This document shows positions 39,889 to 47,615 of a stretch of 64,000 nt of DNA, one piece after another (within the stretch, counting starts at the first letter, position 1; every line of letters begins with the position of its first letter). Both the position numbers and the translations under genes were made by a program. This DNA is from VRUE01 sp963697695 (GTDB taxonomy: Bacteria; Actinomycetota; Thermoleophilia; Solirubrobacterales; 70-9): the NCBI GenBank assembly GCA_963697695.1, contig OY969094.1:868001-932000 (forward strand), in the 5' to 3' direction. The notes under the pieces are model-generated. The model had not been told where the DNA came from. It saw only the letters and a program-made list of their open reading frames with translations, and searched no databases.

Positions 39889-40593
39889 GTGCCAGAGAGC
39901 TACGGACAGTTTTGCCCGGTTGCACAGGCGGCAGAGGTTCTGACCGAGCGCTGGACGCTGCTCGTCGTCCGCGAGCTGTTGATGGGGAGCACGCGCTTCA
40001 ACGAGCTCCAGCGCGGTGTCCCGCGCATGTCCTCGTCCCTGCTCAGCAAGCGCCTCAAGGAGCTGGAGCGCGCGAGCCTGATCACCAGGCACCCGCTGAA
40101 AGGCGAGCGCGGGCACGAATACCGGATGACGCCTGCCTGCGAAGCACTCGGGCCCCTCGTCGTCGGGCTCGGGACCTGGAGCCGGGACCACCTGAAGCGG
40201 GAGATAACCGCCGAGGAGGCGGACCCGGCGCTGCTGATGTGGGACATGGGGCGGAGCCTTCGCCTCGACCGGCTCCCGGCGGAGCGGGTCGTGACCTTCT
40301 TTCGCTACCGCGACGCCGAGGACGGCAAGCGAGCCTGGTGGCTGGTGGCAGAGGGATCGGGCACCGACGTCTGCTTCTCGGACCCGGGTTTCTCGATCGA
40401 CCTGCAAGTCGACGCCGAGGCGCGGGCGATGGCCGAGGTGTGGGTGGGGCAGCTCGAACTGGGGGCGGCGATGCGCTCCGGACGGGTGAAGATCACCGGG
40501 CCGGAGGACCTGGTGCGCAGCGTCCCGGACTGGCTGGGGCTGAGCACGTTCGCCTATGCGGACCCGGCAGCCGAGTTTGCCGAACGGAGCTGA
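39889..40593 (+). CDS. HxlR-family transcriptional regulator with C-terminal ligand domain
   Basis: This encodes 234 aa from GTG 39889; TTG 39862 is an alternative adding 9 residues. The winged helix-turn-helix has the HxlR pattern YGQFCPVAQAAEVLTERWTLLVVRELLMG ... LLSKRLKELERASLI. The sensing Cys lies near the N-terminus. Unusually for HxlR (~110 aa), there is a further ~120-residue C-terminal domain (from RLPAERVVTFF) resembling SCP2-like lipid-binding domains; this is a tentative reading. A TTGACA lies at 39810-39815 in the divergent region, with a GTTGACAAC palindrome that could be an operator. Confidence 0.82.
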   Translation: MPESYGQFCPVAQAAEVLTERWTLLVVRELLMGSTRFNELQRGVPRMSSSLLSKRLKELERASLITRHPLKGERGHEYRMTPACEALGPLVVGLGTWSRDHLKREITAEEADPALLMWDMGRSLRLDRLPAERVVTFFRYRDAEDGKRAWWLVAEGSGTDVCFSDPGFSIDLQVDAEARAMAEVWVGQLELGAAMRSGRVKITGPEDLVRSVPDWLGLSTFAYADPAAEFAERS

Positions 40594-40614
40594 CGCCCAG
40601 GCGGACTCGAGCGT

Positions 40615-41175
40615 CTAGCCCTGTGGGGAATCGGCGGCGCGTGCGGCGGGACCGCGGCCGACGACCTTGGCGACGGTGGCGAAGAGAACGCGGAGGTAGA
40701 GGCCGACGGAGCGGTCGGCAATGTACTCCATGTCGTGGGCGAGCTTGTTGGCCCAGGACTCCTCGCGGGTGACGCGGGTCTGGGCGAAGCCGGTGACGCC
40801 GGGGCGGACGACGAGGCGCTGCCAGTACTGCGGGATCTCCTCGCAGAGCTCGGTGAAGAAGGCGGGACGGATCGGCCGCGGGCCGACGACAGCCATGTCG
40901 CCGCGCAGGACGTTCCAGAGCTGAGGGACCTCGTCGAGGTGGGTGGCGCGCAGCGCCTTGCCGATCCGCGTCACCTCGTCTTCGGTCCGCCGCGAGAGCT
41001 CCTCCCCCAGATAAGGACCAAGCCGGTCCTCGGCATCGGGCGCCAGGGTGCGGAACTTGTACATGAGGAAGATCTGGCCGGCCCGGCCGACGCGGGCGCC
41101 GTGGTAGAGCACCGGCCGGCCCGAGGTGAGCGCAATCGCTGCGGCGACGAGCGCCAGCACCGGCGCCAGGATCAC
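40615..41175 (-). CDS. Polyprenyl-phosphate sugar-1-phosphate transferase (Bac_transf); N-terminus extends upstream without usual start codon
   Basis: From GTG 41175 it is 186 aa and contains the transferase motifs MYKFRTLAPDAED, RATHLDEVPQLWNVLRGDMAVVGPRP and PGVTGFAQTRVTREESW. The family normally begins with (R)LxDI plus a membrane helix; the matching residues RCLDILIAASILVIL lie upstream of this GTG in the same frame. The frame stays open for 44 more codons back to 41307, with no ATG, GTG or TTG. There it meets the TGA of the DUF354 gene. So the real protein starts at a CTG or similar codon, or is made by +1 frameshifting from the upstream gene. It would load a hexose-1-P onto a lipid carrier. 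Confidence 0.8.
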   Translation of the reverse strand: MILAPVLALVAAAIALTSGRPVLYHGARVGRAGQIFLMYKFRTLAPDAEDRLGPYLGEELSRRTEDEVTRIGKALRATHLDEVPQLWNVLRGDMAVVGPRPIRPAFFTELCEEIPQYWQRLVVRPGVTGFAQTRVTREESWANKLAHDMEYIADRSVGLYLRVLFATVAKVVGRGPAARAADSPQG

Positions 41176-41305
41176 GAGGATCGACGCCGCGATCAGGATG
41201 TCGAGACAGCGCAGGACCGCGTCGACGGGACGGGGCTCGCCATCGCCGGCAAGCGCGATGAAGTGGTCCAGCTCGGCCCGGACCGCGTCCGCCTCGGCCA
41301 GGGGA

Positions 41306-42346
41306 TCAGGTTGCGATGTGGGTCTCCGCGGGATGGGAGCCTCCGACGGTAGCGAGGATCGTCTCGACCAAAAGCTCCGGGTCCCTTCTCGTCGGCGTCG
41401 CGTCGCCCCCCCGCTTCTCCAGCTCGATCGCGCGCGGATCGGTGAGCGGCCGCAGCCGGCCCGAGCGAATCAGCGCTTCGTCGACGCCGCCGAGACGCCC
41501 GCCGTAGGTCGTGTAGACGGGCACGCCGAGCGCCGCCGCCTCGCGGTTCATCGTGCCGCCGGCGGAGACGACCAGGTCCGCCAGCGCGACCAGGCTCTGC
41601 GCCTCGACCGCACCTGGGGGGACTATCAGCGAGGGCAGCGCGAGGCTCTCGATGAACTCGCGCTGGTCCTGGGTGCGTGGCAGCACCACGGCGTGCACAC
41701 CTTCATCCTGGCCGAGGCGGGCGAGGACCTTGGGGAAGAGCGGGTTCGACTTGCGGTGATAGAGAGAGACGTCGGGGGGCGGGCGCACGATCACGACGAC
41801 GCGGGCGGCATCGACCCCGAGACTCGAGAGCGCATCGCGATCGGGCTCGAAGTCGAAGAGGTAGTACTCCTCCTTCAGGCCCGGATAGGGAAAGAACTTC
41901 TCCGGAGTGACGCCGAAGCGCCGCAATCGCTCGAGCGGCACCGAGTCCGGAAACATCACCCGTTTGGCGAGACGGCAGCCGATGCGATGCTGGGTGACGG
42001 CGAACTCGTAGTCGTGCATGTTCGCCTCGGGGATGCCGAGCAGGCGGGCGGCGATCGCCAGGTCGTTCGAACCGTGGGCGAGGGCCAAATCGAAGGAGCG
42101 GCCGCGGCCGAAACGGAGCATCGCGGCGGAACGGGCGCCGAGCCGGTACCCCTTGCGCAGGCGTGAGGCACCGCCGTGGCGGCCGATCGGCGTGTGCTCC
42201 ATCCCGTGCAGGTCGAGCAGCGCCTGTGTCTGCGCGTAGTCGCGGGAGGTGATCTCGACCGTATGGCCCTGGGCCCGCAGCCGCTCGATGATCGGTCGCA
42301 GCACCAGCACGTGCGCCGGCGCCGACATATCAACCCAAATCCTCAT
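41306..42346 (-). CDS. DUF354 family protein (GT-B / UDP-GlcNAc 2-epimerase-like fold)
   Basis: This encodes 346 aa, beginning MRIWVDMSAPAHVLVLRPIIERLRAQGH. The C-terminal half has VVIVRPPPDVSLYH, VVLPRTQDQREFI and VSAGGTMNREAAALGVPVYT, which match the DUF354 family related to UDP-GlcNAc 2-epimerases and glycosyltransferases. Substrate and activity are unknown. Its stop (ACC TGA T) is followed in +1 frame by the sugar transferase reading frame, a notable arrangement. It is probably cotranscribed downstream of glyA. Confidence 0.85.
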   Translation of the reverse strand: MRIWVDMSAPAHVLVLRPIIERLRAQGHTVEITSRDYAQTQALLDLHGMEHTPIGRHGGASRLRKGYRLGARSAAMLRFGRGRSFDLALAHGSNDLAIAARLLGIPEANMHDYEFAVTQHRIGCRLAKRVMFPDSVPLERLRRFGVTPEKFFPYPGLKEEYYLFDFEPDRDALSSLGVDAARVVVIVRPPPDVSLYHRKSNPLFPKVLARLGQDEGVHAVVLPRTQDQREFIESLALPSLIVPPGAVEAQSLVALADLVVSAGGTMNREAAALGVPVYTTYGGRLGGVDEALIRSGRLRPLTDPRAIELEKRGGDATPTRRDPELLVETILATVGGSHPAETHIAT

Positions 42347-42376
42347 GTCCTCGAAGACCCGGTCCCGCGACCGGTC

Positions 42377-43660
42377 TTAGGCGACGGCAGGGACGAGATG
42401 GGAATAGAGGGGATAACGGTCCATCAGCGCCTTTGTCTGCTCGGAGAGCTTGTCCTTCTGCGACTCGAAGTCGCCGGAGAGGGCGGTGGCGATCACGGAG
42501 GCGATCTCGGTCATGTCCTCCTCGACCAAGCCGCGGGTGGTGAGGGCAGGAGTGCCGATGCGCAGGCCGGATGGGTTCATCGGCGGACGCTCGTCGAAGG
42601 GGATCGCGTTGCGGTTGACCGTGATCCCGACCTGCTCCAGGCGGTCCTCCGCCGTCTTGCCGTCGAGGCCGCTGGGAGTCAGATCGACGAGGACCAGATG
42701 CACGTCGGTGCCGCCGGTGAGAACCGGCACGCCGTTGTCTTCGAGCCCCGCCGCGAACGCCTTCGCGTTGGCGATCGTCTGGCGCTGGCGGGCGCGGAAC
42801 TGCTCGCCGGCCGCGATCCGCAGCGCCACCGCCTTGGCGGCGATCGTGTGCATCAGCGGCCCGCCCTGCTGTCCGGGGAAGATCGCTTTGTCGATCGCTT
42901 TCGCGTGTTCGGAGCGGCAGAGGATCATGCCGCTGCGCGGCCCGCAGAGCGTCTTGTGGATCGTCGTCGTGACGACGTCGGCGTGCTCGACGGGGTTGGG
43001 GTGCTCACCGGCGGCGACGAGACCGGCGAAGTGAGCCATGTCGACCATCAGCTTGGCCCCGACCGAGTCGGCGATCGCGCGGAAGGCAGCGAAGTCGAGC
43101 TGGCGCGGGTAGGCGGACCAGCCGGCGACGATCAGCTTCGGCCGGTGCTCGTTGGCCAGGCGCTCCACCTCCTCCATGTCGACCCGCAGGTCCTCGGGGC
43201 TGACGTGGTAGGCGACGACCTCGTAAAGCTTGCCCGAGACGTTCAGTTTCATCCCGTGGGTGAGGTGGCCGCCGTGATCGAGCGCCATCCCCATGATCGT
43301 GTCGCCGGGTTCGATCAGCCCCATGTAAGCGGCGTTGTTGGCCTGGGCGCCGGCGTGGGGCTGAACGTTGGCGTGTTCGGCACCGAACAGCTCCTTTGCC
43401 CGGTCGATCGCCAGCTGCTCGGCGACGTCGACCTCCTCGCAGCCGCCGTAGTAGCGGCGACCCGGGTAACCCTCGGCGTACTTGTTGGTCAGCACCGAGC
43501 CGACCGCATCGAGCACAGCCTGCGGGACGAAGTTCTCCGAGGCGATCATCTCCAGGGTTCCCTGCTGGCGCCGCAGCTCGCCCTCGAGGACCGCGGCAAT
43601 CTCCGGATCGACCTCGGTCAGGGGGGCGGATTGGATGTTCTCCGGCAGCTCGCTCGTCAC
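42377..43660 (-). CDS. glyA: Serine hydroxymethyltransferase
   Basis: This encodes 427 aa from GTG 43660 (M-TSELPENIQS). The same frame is open as far as 44341, but that extension has no protein-like features. The PLP enzyme interconverts serine and glycine with tetrahydrofolate. It shows LEMIASENFVPQAVLDAVGSVLTNKYAEGYPGRRYYGG, the PLP Lys in VTTTIHKTLCGPRSG, VDMAHFAGLVAAGEHPNP, and PSGLRIGTPALTTRG near the end. It is the main one-carbon source and lies upstream of the DUF354 gene. Confidence 0.97.
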   Translation of the reverse strand: MTSELPENIQSAPLTEVDPEIAAVLEGELRRQQGTLEMIASENFVPQAVLDAVGSVLTNKYAEGYPGRRYYGGCEEVDVAEQLAIDRAKELFGAEHANVQPHAGAQANNAAYMGLIEPGDTIMGMALDHGGHLTHGMKLNVSGKLYEVVAYHVSPEDLRVDMEEVERLANEHRPKLIVAGWSAYPRQLDFAAFRAIADSVGAKLMVDMAHFAGLVAAGEHPNPVEHADVVTTTIHKTLCGPRSGMILCRSEHAKAIDKAIFPGQQGGPLMHTIAAKAVALRIAAGEQFRARQRQTIANAKAFAAGLEDNGVPVLTGGTDVHLVLVDLTPSGLDGKTAEDRLEQVGITVNRNAIPFDERPPMNPSGLRIGTPALTTRGLVEEDMTEIASVIATALSGDFESQKDKLSEQTKALMDRYPLYSHLVPAVA

Positions 43661-43698
43661 TCCGTGCGACCTTACCAACGGCTCGGGATAGCCCTCGC

Positions 43699-44232
43699 CT
43701 ATCGAGGAGGGTCGGCCATCGCATAGAGCGCGATCGCCGGAGTGACGAGCGCGCCGAGGCAGACGGCGAAGGCGGTCTGGCAGGTGATGAACTGCCCTGC
43801 GGTCAGCTCGGGAAAGCTCGAGACGAGGAGCACCAGGATCAGAGGCGGGCCCAGGACGGCCACCGCAACGCCACCGAATACTGCCCCCCGGCGCAGGCTG
43901 GACCGGGGCAGCGCGGCGAGCCAGGGGTGAACCGGGCGAAGCCGGCTCACCGAGTCCAGCGATCCCAGCTTGACGTCTCGACGCACCGCAGCCGTGGTCA
44001 GCAGGCAGGTGATCAGCGGCAGCAGGAAGAGCGTGCCGGCCACGTTCCAAAAGATGCTGGTCTCCGCGAGCGGAACGCCCCACAACTGCACCGTCTCCTG
44101 GCCCCTGACGCCGAGCCATGCGATCGCTGCGTTGACGAGCGCGTTGATCGCCGCCGTCGCGAGGAGGGCCCTGCTGAGGATCCAGAGCCGATGCGGCGCC
44201 GGCAGTTCTCTCCAAAGGGAAGCGATCGCCAA
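43699..44232 (-). CDS. Four-helix membrane protein of unknown function
   Basis: This encodes 177 aa with four hydrophobic segments (ATAAINALVNAAIAWLGV, IFWNVAGTLFLLPLITCLLT, GAVFGGVAVAVLGPPLILVLLVS, FITCQTAFAVCLGALVTPAIALYAM). I do not recognise a family. TTG 44232 is the first start, with no clear ribosome site, and only 23 nt separate it from the divergent secreted-protein gene, so the true start could be internal. It ends 38 nt before glyA. Confidence 0.6.
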   Translation of the reverse strand: MAIASLWRELPAPHRLWILSRALLATAAINALVNAAIAWLGVRGQETVQLWGVPLAETSIFWNVAGTLFLLPLITCLLTTAAVRRDVKLGSLDSVSRLRPVHPWLAALPRSSLRRGAVFGGVAVAVLGPPLILVLLVSSFPELTAGQFITCQTAFAVCLGALVTPAIALYAMADPPR

Positions 44233-44255
44233 GGTCGGGCGACCCTACCGGCGCC

Positions 44256-45059
44256 ATGGTTAGGCTGGGGCCGGTGAGATCCCGCTTCCTGCTGTGCGCC
44301 GCCGGCACGCTCCTGGCGCTGGCCGCGATTCCCTCCGGCATCGCAGTCGCCGCCGAAAATCCCTGCGAAGGCCCCGGTGCGGGGGAGCTGCTCTGCCCGG
44401 ACCTGAAGGTCGGTCCTGCCGCGGACCTGTATGTCGAGCGCAGCGGGGGCAGCTATGGCTACGGCGGCGGGGCGCTACTGCATGCCGGCAACGACATCCG
44501 CTCCCGCGGCCGCGGTCCGATGGAGCTGCGCGGGCAGCGTTACAAGCGCAACTGGATGCGGGCCAACCAGGCGATCTACCGGGTCGGCGGCGGCGTCACC
44601 ATCTTCCGCACCGAGGCCAAGCTCCACTTCTACAGCGTCGGCTACGAGTGGGGAGGCTCCTACTGGAAGGTGCACGACCCGCTCAGCATGGAGATCTGGA
44701 GCCTCGACGAGAACCGCAGGCCGCTGGAGCGCGTGCGCAAGGGTCCGAAGGTCTTCTACTGCTTCCGCGACCTCGAGCGCACCCGCGCGATGAAACGCTC
44801 GCCCGGGCACCGCGTCTACCCCGCCTGCAGCCAGGACCCATCTCGCAAGCGGGTCCGGCTCGGCACCTCGGTCGGCTGGTCGGACATCTACCCCTCCGAA
44901 TACGACCGCCAGTGGGTCAACGTCAGCGGCCTGCGCGGCTGCTTCGCCTTCGTCATGCGGGTCGACCCGGAAAACCTGCTCTTCGAGGAAAACGAGCGCA
45001 ACAACCGCTCAACCAGGATCGTCCGGCTTCCCTATCGGGACGGGGCGCAGAACTGCTGA
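44256..45059 (+). CDS. Secreted lysyl-oxidase-like protein
   Basis: This encodes 267 aa. A signal peptide (core FLLCAAGTLLALAAIPSGIAVAA) is followed by a domain matching the bacterial lysyl-oxidase family: LLCPDLKVGPAADLYV, GNDIRSRGRGPMELRG, VFYCFRDLERTR, RVYPACSQDP, LGTSVGWSDIYPSEYDRQWVNVSGLRGCFAFVMRVDP and ENERNN. The His-rich copper motif of active lysyl oxidases is not visible; the matching place reads YWKVHDPLSMEIWSL. It may therefore be a structural or binding version. Six Cys suggest disulfides. It converges with the YrbE pair. Confidence 0.85.
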   Translation: MVRLGPVRSRFLLCAAGTLLALAAIPSGIAVAAENPCEGPGAGELLCPDLKVGPAADLYVERSGGSYGYGGGALLHAGNDIRSRGRGPMELRGQRYKRNWMRANQAIYRVGGGVTIFRTEAKLHFYSVGYEWGGSYWKVHDPLSMEIWSLDENRRPLERVRKGPKVFYCFRDLERTRAMKRSPGHRVYPACSQDPSRKRVRLGTSVGWSDIYPSEYDRQWVNVSGLRGCFAFVMRVDPENLLFEENERNNRSTRIVRLPYRDGAQNC

Positions 45060-45138
45060 TGTATCCGGCGGAGGCCGGCGGGCAGCCCCGTTCGAAGCAC
45101 CCAAGCTCTAGACGACCCCAGCTGAGGCGCCGATTCGG

Positions 45139-45175
45139 GGCTCAGAGCTCCTTTGGAAGCTTGGAGCTTGGAGCC
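45139..45175. terminator. Bidirectional hairpin between convergent genes
   Basis: Arms 45139-45151 (GGCTCAGAGCTCC) and 45163-45175 (GGAGCTTGGAGCC) pair at 11 of 13 positions around an 11-nt loop. The 145-nt gap separates the lysyl-oxidase-like gene from the YrbE pair, which are convergent, so a shared terminator is likely. There is no clear U-tract. Confidence 0.45.
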
Positions 45176-45204
45176 GCTTCGCGGGTTCAGCTTGCCCGAG
45201 CCGC

Positions 45205-46002
45205 TCAGCCGCCGATCGGGGCGCGTGGGTTGGCGCCCCAGAAGACGACCGTGCCCAGCATCCCGATGATGTGGACGAGGATGATGTTGACGACCATCGA
45301 CTGCGCTGTCGCGGTGCCGACTCCGACCGGCCCGCCGGACGCGGTGTAGCCGTAGTAGCAGCCGACCAGAACGATCGCCGTCGCCATCACCATCCCCTTG
45401 GTCAGGCTGAAGACGACGTCGAGGGGGTCCTGGAACATCCAGAAGATCAGCAGGTACCCGCCGGAGGAGACGTCGCCGACCTGCTGCACGACGGCGATGT
45501 AGCTGGCGAGGTAGGCAACCCCGATCCCGACCAGATAGAGGAAGGGGATCGCAATCCAGGCGCCGAGCAGGCGCGTCGCGGCGAGGAAGGTCACCGGCGG
45601 GATCCCCATCACCTCGAGCGCGTCGATCTCGTCGGAGATCCGCATCGCACCCAGCTCGGCGACGATCCCCGTGCCGACCTTGGCGGAGAGGATGTAGCCG
45701 AAGGCGTAGGGCAAGCCCTCGCGCAGGTCGCAGTAAGCGGAGAAGAGACCGGCAAGCGAGGGAGCGCCGATCGAGCGGTTGAAGTAGGCGCCGATCACCC
45801 CGCACTGGAGGCCGAGGATGAAGACGAAGACCCAGATGATCACCGCTGAGCCGAGGATCAGGATGCCGGCCTGACGCATGCTCTCGCCGAAGAAGCGCAG
45901 GACGCGGCCGGAGAAGACGAGGCCGGCGACACGCGAGCCGAAGGCGACGACCTCGCCGAAGGCATCGAACCAGCCGCGCGGTGCGTCGAGCCAGCCGTTC
46001 AC
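45205..46002 (-). CDS. YrbE/MlaE-family ABC permease, second subunit
   Basis: GTG 46002 gives 265 aa and overlaps the upstream permease stop as GTGA. The MlaE/YrbE family shows as RQAGILILGSAVIIWVFVFILGL, AKVGTGIVAELGAMRISDEIDALEVMGI, and the C-terminal YYGYTASGGPVGVGTATAQSMVVNIILV. These permeases with MCE proteins and an ATPase move lipids or sterols across actinobacterial envelopes. No mce genes follow here: the next gene downstream is convergent. The partner ATPase and MCE proteins must be encoded elsewhere. Confidence 0.92.
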   Translation of the reverse strand: MNGWLDAPRGWFDAFGEVVAFGSRVAGLVFSGRVLRFFGESMRQAGILILGSAVIIWVFVFILGLQCGVIGAYFNRSIGAPSLAGLFSAYCDLREGLPYAFGYILSAKVGTGIVAELGAMRISDEIDALEVMGIPPVTFLAATRLLGAWIAIPFLYLVGIGVAYLASYIAVVQQVGDVSSGGYLLIFWMFQDPLDVVFSLTKGMVMATAIVLVGCYYGYTASGGPVGVGTATAQSMVVNIILVHIIGMLGTVVFWGANPRAPIGG

Positions 46003-46805
46003 CGAATCGACTGCAGTTCGGGGTTGGAGGCGAGCAGGATCGTGGTGAAGCAGTAGAGGAAGAAGAAGACCCCGACGAAGGCGATCACCACCGCCTGGTT
46101 GACGGCGCGGCCGACCCCCTCCGGCCCACCCGAGGCAGTCATCCCCTTGTAGCAGCAGACGACGGAGATGATCCCGCCGAAGAGGGTGCACATGAGCACC
46201 GAGCCCCAGACGTCGGTAATCAGGGCGTTGGAAAAGAGGGTCGAGAAGAAGCCGCCGAGCGGCTGCTGGTAGAGCAGCGAGGCGGCGATGCCGGCGGTGA
46301 GCCCGAAGATGATCGCGAAGACGTCGAGCAGGGCGGTGATCACCATCAGGGCGAGGAAGCGCGGCACGACCAGGTTCTTGATCGGGTCGACGCCGAGCAC
46401 CTGCAGGGCATCGAGCTCCTCGCGGATCTTGCGGGCGCCGAGATCGGCGGTGATCGCGGTGCCGGCGACGCCGCCGACGACTACCGCGGTGACGATCGGG
46501 CCGATGAAGCGAACCGCGGTGACGACGAAGAAGCCGCCGAGCCGGTCGAGGGCGCCGAAGAGGTCGAGGACCCCAGCCGCCTGCAACCCCGGCCCGCCGA
46601 GGCAGAGGGCGAAGGTCGAGATCGTCATCGGAAACCAGGAGAGCTTGAGGACGAAGAGGAACTGGCCGACCAGCTCCTCGCCGTAGGGATAGGGAGGCCG
46701 CACCGCGGAGACCAGCGTCTTCGCTGTGAGGAGAACCATCTCCCCGATCTGGTCGAGGACGGACTTGACGGGCAGGTAGGCCCGCGTCAGGACTTGGTCC
46801 GCCAC
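45999..46805 (-). CDS. YrbE/MlaE-family ABC permease, first subunit
   Basis: This encodes 268 aa. The diagnostic segment GVAGTAITADLGARKIREELDALQVLGVDPIKNLVVPRFLAL and the C-terminal CYKGMTASGGPEGVGRAVNQAVV match YrbE1A-type permeases. It begins at GTG 46805, inside the end of the GntR gene (19-nt overlap), and is coupled to the second permease. Together with the GntR regulator this forms a small three-gene operon for lipid traffic (inference). Confidence 0.92.
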   Translation of the reverse strand: MADQVLTRAYLPVKSVLDQIGEMVLLTAKTLVSAVRPPYPYGEELVGQFLFVLKLSWFPMTISTFALCLGGPGLQAAGVLDLFGALDRLGGFFVVTAVRFIGPIVTAVVVGGVAGTAITADLGARKIREELDALQVLGVDPIKNLVVPRFLALMVITALLDVFAIIFGLTAGIAASLLYQQPLGGFFSTLFSNALITDVWGSVLMCTLFGGIISVVCCYKGMTASGGPEGVGRAVNQAVVIAFVGVFFFLYCFTTILLASNPELQSIR

Positions 46806-47566
46806 CAGCTCATCGCCTTGCCGAGCGGGCCGCTGCCGGACCGGTCCGGGCGGTCGGGCTCGACCTTGCCGAGCATCGCTTTGCGGTGAGCGCGGGCCTC
46901 GTCCTCCCGCCTGGCGCGATGCTCGGCGGCGCGCTGCGCCTCCGAGAGTTGCGCGATCAGCGTATCCCGGGTGCGCTCGAGCTCTTCGACGCCGGCGACG
47001 TGGGCCTCGGCGAGGTGCCAGCCGGTCGGCATGTCTCCCGGCAGGTCACGAGTGTAGGTGGCAAGCTCGACCTCGAGCCTGGCGATCTGGCGGCGCAGCT
47101 CATGCCGCACCTCGATCGCCTCGCCCTCCTCGGTCAGGTCGGGCAGGTCCTCACGCAGCGGCGGTGGCGGCTCTTCCGCCCCCGGCATGCTCGCGCAGGC
47201 GGTCGCGACGACGATCAGGTCGGAGGGACTGAGGCCCGCCTCACGCGTCCGGCGCAGGGCGTCGCTGGCGATCTCCTCCAGTTCCGGGGCGGGCGCGATC
47301 CCCTCGGCAACGAAGGTTCCCCGCCCCTGCCGGCTGATCACCAAACCCTCTTTCTCGAGGCTGGCGTACACGGCGCGCACCGTGTTGACGTTGACTCCCG
47401 CCCACTCGGCGAGGCGGCGGAAGCTGGGAAGCTTTTCGCCCGCCGCGAGCTGTCCAGTAGCGATTAGCGCCCGCAGGCGCCAGGAGAGTTGAATGCCGAC
47501 TGGCAGCTCGGCGGCGGGGTCGGTTGAAAAGGGCGTGGCTTCGCGTTCTGCGGTCCGCTGTGCCAT
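46787..47566 (-). CDS. GntR-family regulator with long coiled-coil C-terminus
   Basis: The preferred start is ATG 47566, giving 259 aa; GTG 47584 lies inside a palindrome and is less likely. The winged helix (QLSWRLRALIATGQLAAGEKLPSFRRLAEWAGVNVNTVRAVYASLEKEGLVISRQGRGTFV, read as motif positions about 25-85) is of the YtrA-like GntR type. In place of a ligand domain it has a ~170-residue charged helical region (EVRHELRRQIARLEVEL ... SEAQRAAEHRARREDEARAH) that looks like a coiled coil. It overlaps the first permease gene and has a palindrome just upstream, so it is likely autoregulated. Confidence 0.85.
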   Translation of the reverse strand: MAQRTAEREATPFSTDPAAELPVGIQLSWRLRALIATGQLAAGEKLPSFRRLAEWAGVNVNTVRAVYASLEKEGLVISRQGRGTFVAEGIAPAPELEEIASDALRRTREAGLSPSDLIVVATACASMPGAEEPPPPLREDLPDLTEEGEAIEVRHELRRQIARLEVELATYTRDLPGDMPTGWHLAEAHVAGVEELERTRDTLIAQLSEAQRAAEHRARREDEARAHRKAMLGKVEPDRPDRSGSGPLGKAMSWWRTKS

Positions 47567-47574
47567 CAGACCAC

Positions 47575-47593
47575 ACAGTAGCACATCTACTGT
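47575..47593. promoter_or_regulatory. Palindromic operator in front of the GntR gene
   Basis: ACAGTAG-CACAT-CTACTGT is a perfect 7-bp inverted repeat with 5-nt spacer, 8 nt upstream of the GntR start codon. Size and position fit a GntR-dimer operator controlling the GntR-YrbE operon. This is inference; no footprint exists. Confidence 0.55.
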
Positions 47594-47615
47594 TCTATTT
47601 GGCTAGAGCAGTGGC

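Noticed and set aside
43661..44341. N-terminal extension of glyA
   Set aside because: It runs through a membrane-protein gene in another frame and has no protein-like features. GTG 43660 gives the usual SHMT N-terminus.
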